This document shows positions 56,396-64,000 of a stretch of DNA of 64,000 nucleotides, in pieces. This DNA is from Frondihabitans sucicola. Lineage in GTDB: Bacteria; Actinomycetota; Actinomycetes; Actinomycetales; Microbacteriaceae. The stretch spans positions 2,046,001-2,110,000 of the forward strand of contig NZ_AP027732.1 in the NCBI RefSeq assembly GCF_030296615.1. The letters are read 5' to 3'. The notes below the pieces were generated by a model, which made no database searches, was not told the DNA's origin, and saw nothing but the letters and a program-made list of their open reading frames with translations. Numbering within the stretch: position 1 is the stretch's first letter; each line of letters starts with the position of its first letter. A program made the translations under genes and the position numbers.

Positions 56396-57965
56396 ATGAG
56401 CGATCTTTCGTCACGTCCCACAGCACCGAAGAAAATCCGTACACCCCGGCAAGGACGCCGACGACTGACCACGGACGACGTCACCGTCGTCGAAGAATCA
56501 CAGCTCAAGCGCGCGGTCGCCGCGGCCGCTCTCGGCAACGGCATGGAATGGTTCGACTTCGGCGTCTTCGCCTACCTCACCACCACCCTGGCGCGCGTCT
56601 TCTACCCCTCGCTCAGCCCGACGCTCAGCGTCATCCTCACCTTCGCGACCTTCACCGCAGCGTTCGTCGTCCGTCCCATCGGCGGCGCCGTGTTCGGCCC
56701 CTCGGCGACAGGATCGGCCGCCAGAAGGTGCTGGCCGTCACGATGATCATGATGGCCGCCGGCACCTTCGCCATCGGCTTCCTGCCCGACTTCAACACCA
56801 TCGGCGTCTGGTCGCCGATGCTGCTCCTGCTGGCCCGCCTCGTCCAGGGCTTCTCGACGGGGGAGAATACGGCGGGGCGGCGACCTTCATCGCCGAGTAC
56901 TCGCCCGACAAGCGCCGAGGCTTCATGGGCTCGTGGCTCGAGTTCGGCACGCTGGGCGGTTACGTCCTCGGTGCCTCGCTCGTCACGATCCTGCAGTTCG
57001 CCATGCCGGAGGACACGCTCCTCAGCTGGGGCTGGCGGATCCCGTTCCTCATCGCCGGGCCGCTCGGCATCGTCGGCCTCTACCTGCGCCTCAAGCTCGA
57101 AGAGACGCCGGCGTTCCAGAGGCAGCAGGAGGAGGCGTCCAAGCGCGAGGCGGTCAAGACGCCCGTCCTTCGCCTCTTCGGCGAGAACTGGCGCGCGCTG
57201 CTCATCTGCATCGGCCTCGTCCTGGTGTTCAACGTCACCGACTACATGCTGCTGTCGTACATGCCGACCTACCTGACGACGACGCTGGGCCGCGACGCGA
57301 CCAACGGGCTCGTCCTGGTGATCGTCGTCATGGTGCTGATGATGGCCGTGATCGGCCTCGGCGGACGTCTCTCCGACCGCTTCGGCCGGCGTCCTGTCCT
57401 GTTCGCAGGATGCCTCGGATTCCTGTTCCTGTCGTGGCCGGCCCTCAAGCTGGTGCAGACCGACTCGGCCGTCCTCGTCTTCGTGGGCCTGCTGATCCTG
57501 GGCCTCGTCCTCGTCACGTTCACGTCGACGATGCCCTCGACGCTGCCGGCGCTCTTCCCGACGATCATCCGCTACGGCGCGCTGGCGATCGCCTTCAACG
57601 TGTCGGTCTCGCTCTTCGGAGGCACGACGCCGCTCGTCACCGAGTCGCTGGTCGCCTGGGCCACCAGGAGCGGCTTCGCGTGGGCGAACGACATCCCCGC
57701 GTTCTACCTCATGATCGCCGCCGTGATCGGCCTGATCGCGGTCTGGTTCACGAAGGAGACCGCGAACGCGCCCCTGCTCGGCTCCGGCCCTGCCGTGGCC
57801 AGCGAGGAGGAGGCTCGCGAGCTCGTCGAGGCGTACGCCGACGAGTCGAGCGAGGTGGCGCAGTCGGAGTGGGCCGTCGAGTACGCCCAGTCCGGGCCGA
57901 TCGACATCGTGCCGCCCACCTCTTCGAAGCTCGCCCCGGAGCCCGAGCCCCTCGCCGCGAAGTAG
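56396..57965 (+). CDS. MFS transporter, proline/betaine (ProP)-like (two frameshifts)
   Basis: Metabolite:H+ symporter of about 523 residues. Loop 2-3 motif after repair is FGPLGDRIGRQKVL; GNGMEWFDFGVFAYL at helix 1 and GFSTGGEYGGAATFIAEYSP are hallmarks of the ProP/KgtP group; the second half has GGRLSDRFGRRPVL. Breaks near 56701 (GGCCCCTCGG) and 56872 (ACGGGGGAGAA) are each repaired by one base. ATG 56396 follows GGAG by about 11 bases. C-terminus acidic, then EPEPLAAK. Confidence 0.88.
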
Positions 57966-57980
57966 CCAGCTGCTGCCGTA

Positions 57981-58038
57981 ACGCGTTTTGCGGACATCCG
58001 GACCTGCCGCGGCAGGGTGAAATGTCCGCAAAACGCGT
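57981..58038. terminator. Bidirectional inverted-repeat terminator
   Basis: Perfect 17-bp arms ACGCGTTTTGCGGACAT (57981-57997) and ATGTCCGCAAAACGCGT (58022-58038) enclose 24 bp that include a second small hairpin (CCTGCCGCGGCAGG). It separates the convergent MFS and ABC ATPase genes. Arms contain T4/A4 runs usable in either direction. Confidence 0.8.
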
Positions 58039-58047
58039 CGCGGCGAA

Positions 58048-59663
58048 CTACGCCTCCGGCAGGGCGGCGGCGAGCAGGGCGCGCGTGTACGGGTGCGTCG
58101 GCTCGGTGAAGACCTGCTCCGTGTCGCCGTGCTCGACGATCCTGCCGCCCTGCATCACGGCCACGCGGTCGCTCTGGTGGCGCACGACGTCGAGATCGTG
58201 CGAGATGAACAGAGAGGCGAGTCCGCGCCGCCGTTGGAGGTCGTCGAGGAGGTCGAGCACCTGCGCCTGCACGGTCACGTCCAGCGACGACACCGGCTCG
58301 TCGCAGATCAGCACGCGTGGCCCGGGCGCGAGGGCTCGTGCGATCGCGACGCGCTGGCGCTGCCCGCCGCTCAGGGTCGCCGGGAAGCGCTCCGCCACGT
58401 CGGCCGGCAGATCGACTTCGTCGAGCAGACGAGCGACGTCGGCGGCACGACCGCCGCGCCCGGCACGGCGCCCTGCCCCCAGGGCGTCGTCGAGGATCCT
58501 GCCCACCGTCAAGCGGGGGTCGAACGAGCTGAGCGCGTCCTGGTAGATCGCGCCGAGGTCTTTGCGGCGCTGTCGACGCTCACGCTCGGGGAGCGGGTTC
58601 CACGGTTCGCCGAGGAGCTCCACGGTGCCGTCGTCGGGCGAATCGAGGCCGAGCAGGATCCGCGCCGTGGTCGTCTTGCCCGACCCCGACGCGCCGACGA
58701 GCCCCAGCGTCTCGCCGCCGCGGAGCTCGAGCGACACCCCGTCGACGGCGAGCGTGGCGCCGAATCGGCGGGTCAGGCCCTCTGCACGCAACAGGGGGTG
58801 CGACGTCAGGAGAATCTCGTCATCCGGTGCGGGCACCGGGGAGGACTCACGGGTTTCCCCTGATCTGTCGACTGCCGACAGGCGCGAGCCGCGCGGCTTG
58901 CCCGCGGGCAGCGCCGCGACCAACCGCCGCGTGTAGTCCTGCTCGGGCGTGTCCAGGATCTGCGCGACCGTGCCCTGCTCGACGACCCTCCCACCGCGCA
59001 TCACGAGCACCCGGTCGGCCAGCCGTCGCACGGCGCCGAGGTCGTGGCTGATGGCGAGCACGGCCGTCCCGTCGTCTCGCAGGGCCGCCAGCCGGTCGAT
59101 GACCACGCGCTGGACCTCCGCGTCGAGGGCCGTCGTCGGCTCGTCGGCGATGATCAGCCCCGGGTTCGCGACCAGGGCCGCCGCGATGAGGGCCCGCTGA
59201 CGGAGCCCGCCCGAGAGTTCACCGGACCGCTGTGCCCTCCGGGCCGCAGGATCGGGCATACCCACCTGCGCGAGGACCTCCAGCACGCGTGCACGACGCT
59301 CACGGGCGGTGAGCTTCGTGTGCAGGCGCAGCACGTCGTCGATCTCGCGGCCGATCGGGCGAAGCGGGTCGAGGGAGACGAGGGCATCCTGCAGGATCAG
59401 GCCGAGCCGCGCACCGCGCAGGCGCCGAAGGGCCCGCTCCGAGAGCCCGAGCAGAGACGCGCCGTCGAGCTCGAGGCGATCTGCGGTGACCGTGCCGCCG
59501 GTGAGCCCGAGGAGTGCGCGCGCGGTGACGCTCTTGCCTGAGCCCGACTCGCCGACGAGCGCGACGCACTCGCCGGGGGCCAGGGTGAACGAGACGTCGT
59601 CGACGACGCCTACCCCGCCGAACGCCACGCGGAGCCCTCGACCGCGAGCCCAGTGGAGTTCAT
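58048..59663 (-). CDS. Dual-domain oligopeptide/dipeptide-type ABC ATPase (DppDF fusion; one frameshift)
   Basis: Two fused ABC domains of about 538 residues. Domain one: GESGSGKSVTARALLG, LSGGLRQRALIAAALV, LIIADEPTTALD; domain two: GASGSGKTTTARILLG, LSGGQRQRVAIARALA, LICDEPVSSLD. After the last domain, EPTHPYTRALLAA is the oligopeptide-transporter tail. True start is ATG 59663 (MNSTGLAVEGLRVAFGGVGV); the break near 59632 in GAGGGCTCCGC is repaired by one base. ATG overlaps the permease stop (ATGA). Confidence 0.91.
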
Positions 59664-60520
59664 CGCCGACCTCGGCGCGACAGGCGGCGGCCGAGCACCG
59701 TCGTCGAGGCGGCGGTCGCGACGATGGCGAGGCCCGGGAAGACCGTCATCCACCACGCCACCGAGAGGTACGTTCGGCCGGCCTCCAGCATGGCACCCCA
59801 CTCGGGCGCGGGTGGTGGGGAGCCGAGGCCGAGATAGCTCAGCGACGAGGCCCAGACGACCGCCTGCCCGACGCCGAGGGTCGCCAGGACCAGGACGGGG
59901 GCCAGCGCGTTGGGCAGGACGTGCCGAGTCAGGACGAAGGACGGCGAGCGCCCCAGGACCCGCGCCGCCTCGACCATCTCGGACGACCGAACGCGCCGGA
60001 TCTGCGTGCGGAAGATCCGCGCGTAACCCGGAGCCGTCGCGAGCCCGACGGCGAGGGTCGCCGGGATCGGCCCCGGGCCGGTGAATGCGATGATCACGAG
60101 GGCGAGGAGGAGCCCCGGCAGGGCGAAGAGGACCTCGAGCAGCCGCGAGACGGCGGCGTCGGTCGCGCGAGAGCCGATCCCCGCGGCGACACCGAGGACG
60201 AGCCCCAAGGCCGTGCCGATCGCCGTCGCCGCGAGTCCGATCAGCAGCGAGGCCCCGGCACCGTGCACGACGCGCGAGAAGAGGTCGCGCCCCGAGTCGT
60301 CGGTGCCGAAGGGGTGCGCGAGAGAGGGCGCCGCGAACGCGTCGGCGGGGGAGATGGCGAGCGGATCGCGCGGGGCGAGCAGGCCGGGCGCCGTGGCGGC
60401 CACGACGACGAGCAGCAGGATCACGGCGGCGACGGTCTCGGCTGCGGTCAGTGGCCGGCGACGCTTCCGGCTGCGCCGCGGGAGAGTGACCGTGCTCGGC
60501 AGCTCGGGCAGGACGGTCAC
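59660..60520 (-). CDS. ABC transporter permease, DppC-like
   Basis: A 286-residue inner-membrane permease. N-terminal OppC_N-type stretch with LAISPADAFAAPSLAHPFGTDDSGRDLF (first 20 residues and following; the HPFGTDDxGRD signature), then LGLVLGVAAGIGSRA and the EAA loop EAARVLGRSPSFVLTRHVLP. GTG 60520 overlaps the stop of the upstream permease (GTGA), and its own stop overlaps the ATPase start. Part of a five-domain peptide-type importer. Confidence 0.91.
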   Translation of the reverse strand: MTVLPELPSTVTLPRRSRKRRRPLTAAETVAAVILLLVVVAATAPGLLAPRDPLAISPADAFAAPSLAHPFGTDDSGRDLFSRVVHGAGASLLIGLAATAIGTALGLVLGVAAGIGSRATDAAVSRLLEVLFALPGLLLALVIIAFTGPGPIPATLAVGLATAPGYARIFRTQIRRVRSSEMVEAARVLGRSPSFVLTRHVLPNALAPVLVLATLGVGQAVVWASSLSYLGLGSPPPAPEWGAMLEAGRTYLSVAWWMTVFPGLAIVATAASTTVLGRRLSRRGRR

Positions 60521-61462
60521 GACGCCGCCGCCCGGGTGCCTCGGGGTCCACCAGGCGTTCCGCCAGATCGCCGAGCGCGACCACGACGACGTACGCGAGC
60601 GCCGAGACCAGGGCGACGCCGGTGACGAGCGGGATGTCGCGCAGCGTCACGGCGTCGAGCAGGGTGCGTCCGAGGCCGGGGCGCGCGAAGACCGACTCGA
60701 CGACGACGGCACCGCTCAGGAGGGAGCCGAAGGCCCATCCCGACAGGGCCAGTCCGGGCAGGGCGGCGTGCCGCAGCAGGTGCCGGCCGAAGACGCCGGA
60801 GGGCCCTTCGCCGCGAGCCCGCGCCGAGAGGGCGAACGGCGCCGACGCCGCGTCGAGCAGCGATTCGCGGGTCACCTGGCCGAGGAAACCCGCCACCGGC
60901 ACCGCCAGGGTGACGACCGGAAGCACCAGCCCGGCGGGAGTTCCCGAGCTCACCGGCGGGAACCAGTCGAGCTGCACGGCGAAGACGACGATCAGGATGC
61001 TCGCGAGCAGGAAGTGGGGAACGGCCGAGGCGACGACTTCGAGGGCCGAAGCGAGGAGTTCGCGATCCTGCCGCCGCCGGAACTCCACCAGGCCACGGCG
61101 ATCGCGAGCAGCCAGGCGACCACCAGCGAGACCGCTGCCAGCAGCATCGTCGGCGGCAGCTGGGCCCCGAGCACAGACGCGACGCTCTGCTTGAGCGAGT
61201 ACGACGTGCCGAGGTTTCCGGTGGCGAGGCGCCCCAGCTGCTGGCCGTACTGCACGACGAGCGGCTGGTCGAGGCCGTACTGCTCGCGGACCAGCGCCAG
61301 GGCCGCCGCGCTGGCCTGCGATCCGGGGCCGCCCAGGATCGCCTCCGCCGGATCACCGGGCACCAGCCGGATCGCGAAGAAGATCAGCGTCGCCACGGCC
61401 CAGAGCACGATGACCGCGCCCACGACCCGGCCGGCCAGCCAGCGGAGAGCGGCGAGTGTCAT
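60517..61462 (-). CDS. ABC transporter permease, DppB-like (two frameshifts)
   Basis: About 315 residues after repair. N-terminus WLAGRVVGAVIVLWAVATLI and RLVPGDPAEAILGG are DppB hallmarks; QYGLDQPLVVQYGQQLGRLA follows; the EAA region is RARGEGPSGVFGRHLLRHAA; the end is LAERLVDPRGT, the DPR tail of the family. Breaks near 61083 (GGTGGAGTTCC) and 60553 (GGACCCCGAGG) need one base each. ATG 61462 chosen; 13 bp after the binding-protein stop. Confidence 0.88.
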
Positions 61463-61475
61463 GCCCTGAAGGATG

Positions 61476-63118
61476 TCACTTCGACAGCCACGTGTCGTAG
61501 AGCGTCGGCGTCGACACGGTCGGCGTCGCTCGCAGCCCGTGCACCGAGGTCCGGTACAGGTAGTGGTTCTGCTGGTCGTAGAGCGGCAGGACGTAGTAGC
61601 CGGCAAGCACGATCTTCTGCGCCTGGTCGTAGAGGTCCTTGCGTTTCGACTGGTTCGACTCCTCGCCCGCCTGCTTCAGGAGCGCGTCGAGCTTCGGGTC
61701 GTTCACCTGCGCGTTGTTGGCGAAGTAGCCGGACGGCGCGGGCTTGATGCTCGAGGAGTCGTAGAGGATGTCGAGGACGCCCGGGCCGACCTTCGTGTAC
61801 GGCGCGCTCACGATCTCGTACTTATGGGCGGCGAGGGCGCCGTACCAGCTCGACAGGTCGAGCTGCGAGATCTCGACGTCGAAGCCGAGGGTCTTGGCCT
61901 CCGCCTGGATCTGCTCGAAGAGGGAACGCTCGGCGGGGATCGACTGGTTGGTGCTCACCGGGAAGCGGACGGTGAGGCGCTTGCCGTCTTTGGTGCGGTA
62001 GCCGCTCGAGTCGCGTGTCGTCCAGCCGGCCTCATTCAGGAGGTCGTTCGAGCGCTTCTTGTCGATCGAGAAGAGGCTCTTGTCGCTGTAGCCGTCTTTC
62101 TCGATGCTGGAGAGCAGGGAGTACGACCGCTTGGCGGTACCGAAGAACAGGCTCGTGATCCCCGCGTTGACGTCGACACCCGTGATGAAGGCCTCGCGGA
62201 CGCGTTCGTCGTTGAACGGCGCCTGCGAGGAGTTGAGTTCGAGCCGGTCCGAGGCGCCGGGCCTCGGGGCGTCGATGGCTTTGAGCTGGCTGCTCTTCGC
62301 CGCGGCGACGAGAGTGTCGGGCTGCGCGTTGTCGATCACGTCGACCTGCCCGGCCTGGAGTGCGGCGTAGCGCGACGCCGAGTCGGGGATGAAGCGCCAG
62401 GTGATCTTCGACAGGTAAGCGGTGCCCTTGTGAGCGGCGTCCTGCGGAGGCGAGGTGTATTTCGTGTTGCGCACCATCGTGATGGCGCTCTGCTTCACCC
62501 ACTTGGTGACCTTGAACGGCCCGGTGCCGACGGGGACTCGCAATTCACGGCCTGGCTGCGCTTCAGCGCCGTGGGCGACTCGATCGCGAGCCAGGGCATC
62601 GACAGGGAATCGAGCAGCGACGAGTCGGGGCTCGACAGGTCGATCTTCACGGTGTGGGCGTCGACGGCCTCGGCCTTCGTCACCTTGCCGAGCGCGAGGT
62701 ACCCGGTGGACGAGAGCGTCGCGGGGTCTTTCACGTGGTCGATGTTCGCGACGACGGCCGACGCGTCGAACGGCGTTCCGTCGGTGAACGTGACGCCCTT
62801 CTTCAGCGTGAAGGTCCAGCTGAGGCCGTCGGCGGCCTGCTTCCACGAGGTTGCGAGCCACGGGATGACGTCGCCACGGACGTTCTTCGAGACGAGCTCC
62901 TCCAGATACTGCGATGCGACCAGAGCCTGCGGGTAGTTGCCTCCGACGTGCGGGTCGAGGCAGGTCGGCTCGGCGTCGCCGGAGGCGTAGGTCACGGTTC
63001 CGCCGCGCTGCGGCGACGCACTGTCGCCGCCGTTCGAACGGGACCCGGACGTGCATCCGGAGAGGACGAGGGCGGACGCGACGGCGAGGCCGAGGACAGC
63101 GAGAAGCGGGGTGCGCAT
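61476..63118 (-). CDS. Peptide/nickel-type ABC substrate-binding lipoprotein (one frameshift)
   Basis: Family 5 solute-binding protein of about 547 residues. Lipobox LVLSGC, Cys22. Mature start GGTVTYASGDAEPTCLDPH; EELVSKNVRGDVIPWLATSW and VPVGTGPFKVTKWVKQSAI are family landmarks. Break near 62553: one G in AGCCAGGCCGTG gives SQGRELRVPVGTGP. Heads the operon binding protein-permease-permease-ATPase. The specific ligand cannot be read from sequence. Divergent TetR gene 75 bp away. Confidence 0.91.
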
Positions 63119-63193
63119 GAGGCTCCGAGGGAGGGGATGTTTTTGGACCCGGTACAATAACGAGCCTGACGAGTCTAGCGGGAGAATGCTGAC

Positions 63194-63811
63194 GTGACAT
63201 CCACTTCCAGCAGAGCGGGCAGGCCCCGGCGCTCGTCCGCCGAGATCCTGGCCGACGCCGCCTCCGAGCTCTTTCTCGAGAACGGCTACTCGGGCACCAC
63301 CGTCGACCAGATCGCTCAGCGGGCCGGCGTCAGCCGGGCCACCTTCTTCAACTACTTCCAGGGAAAGGCCGATCTGCTGTGGCTCGACCTGGATCGCAGC
63401 CTGGAGCTTCTGCCCGAGGCGCTGCGTCACGTGGCCGCGGAGCCGGGCGGCCGTGATCCTGCGTCGCTCGTCGCGGCCGCTCTGACAGCGGTGGCCGATG
63501 CGCACGACGACGCCCGCGTGCCCTGGGCGCTCTCGCAGGGCGAAGCGATGCGCATCGGTGACGACCTCACCGCGTCCGCGGCCAGCAGGTTCGTCGCGCA
63601 GCAGACGCGCGTCGCGGCGTACGTCGCCGAGTGCCGCGGAGAGCGGCACGACGCCCCGTGGCCCCAGGTGGTCGCCGCGGCGCTCCTCGCGGCTGCGGGC
63701 GCCGCGACCGTGGCCTGGGCGCGCGCCGGAATCGGCCGCGGTCGCCTCGCGGACTACGTGGGGCCCGCCGTCGATCCGGTGGCGCGCGGCCTGGCTTCTT
63801 CCGTGCAGTAG
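63194..63811 (+). CDS. TetR/AcrR-family transcriptional regulator
   Basis: A 205-residue regulator. N-terminal HTH: AEILADAASELFLENGYSGT then TVDQIAQRAGVSRATFFNYFQGKADLL; the ligand domain is Ala-rich and ends GLASSVQ. GTG 63194 is used; basic RAGRPRR precedes the HTH as usual. It is divergent from the ABC importer, and the 75-bp gap holds TACAATAA (63153-63160), an A+T-rich box readable on either strand, so it probably represses the importer and itself. Confidence 0.9.
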   Translation: MTSTSSRAGRPRRSSAEILADAASELFLENGYSGTTVDQIAQRAGVSRATFFNYFQGKADLLWLDLDRSLELLPEALRHVAAEPGGRDPASLVAAALTAVADAHDDARVPWALSQGEAMRIGDDLTASAASRFVAQQTRVAAYVAECRGERHDAPWPQVVAAALLAAAGAATVAWARAGIGRGRLADYVGPAVDPVARGLASSVQ

Positions 63812-64000
63812 ATCGTCGCGTCGGTCGCGCGTCCGATCGTCGCGTCGGCCTGTCCCTCGGGCGAGGATCCCGAGGCGCCCGAATCGCCCCGATCGGGGGC
63901 CGCGGGCGCATGGTCTCGGGCCCGCGGCGATGCTAGCGTCATCGGACCACCCGAGATCACCGGGTGGATTCCTCGCTCGGGGGTGGGTCGGAGCGCTGGA
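63812..64000. other. Terminal stretch without a confident gene
   Basis: No convincing coding region. It contains a short direct repeat GATCGTCGCGTCGG (63811 and 63836 areas) and TAGCGT at about 63934-63939 that could be a promoter for a gene beyond the window. Open frames here are short and antisense. Confidence 0.5.

Noticed and set aside
63754..63960. Possible minus-strand gene at the window end
   Set aside because: Low-complexity product, overlaps the TetR end, no RBS; treated as non-coding.

Overview
The window is a G+C-rich chromosomal segment of an actinobacterium, most likely a member of the Microbacteriaceae. Pointers are two tandem clpP genes next to clpX, an actinobacterial GT39 protein with a glycine-rich tail, mycothiol-type DsbA chemistry, tRNA genes that do not encode CCA, many GTG/TTG starts, and many genes with a TANNNT box 6-7 nt before the start codon, which implies leaderless mRNAs. 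No phage, IS element, CRISPR array or rRNA is visible. Most genes are ordinary housekeeping or metabolic genes.

Layout. 1-3.6 kb: tail of a TPP riboswitch, then a YkoEDC thiamine-precursor ECF transporter and a small P-loop kinase. 3.6-9 kb: zincin-like protein, tRNA-His, oligoribonuclease, thioredoxin-like protein and a glycosyltransferase pair. 9.1-15.8 kb: acyltransferase, tRNA-Arg, a 16-bp tandem array, an AsnC-type regulator divergent from a PDC/IPDC-type 2-oxoacid decarboxylase, and an aldo/keto reductase. 15.8-24.5 kb: msrA, ssb, ettA, two thioesterases, an epimerase-like protein, truncated globin and MscS. 24.6-33.7 kb: pepN, an NCS1 permease-hydrolase pair, rpiB-nei, a PaiB-like protein and an amidohydrolase. 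33.7-39.1 kb: dps, a two-component system, an SGNH lipoprotein and LtrA.

39.4-42.7 kb is the least ordinary stretch. It holds a tiny amphipathic peptide gene overlapping a two-helix membrane protein gene, four ~140-bp tandem repeats beside tRNA-Gly, a 19-bp array starting six bases after tRNA-Pro, then tig, a perfect-palindrome terminator and a palindromic intergenic element whose sister copy lies at 33.8 kb. 42.8-45.6 kb is clpP1-clpP2-clpX. 45.8-48.9 kb encodes a large LAFTG-anchored surface protein. 49-53.6 kb: M3 peptidase, ArsR-like regulator with a clear palindromic operator, methyltransferase and VOC protein. 53.6-63.8 kb: valS, an MFS transporter, a complete peptide-type ABC transporter and a TetR regulator.

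Two global features deserve attention. The octamer GCAGGATC (or its complement GATCCTGC) occurs about 57 times by my hand count, against two or three expected from composition; inverted pairs of it build transcription terminators, as uptake sequences do in other bacteria. Second, about 17 genes, some of them probably essential, are interrupted by frameshifts. Nearly every one is repaired by restoring one G (or C on the other strand) to a G-run, often in a GGGAG context, so these are most likely sequence errors rather than pseudogenes.
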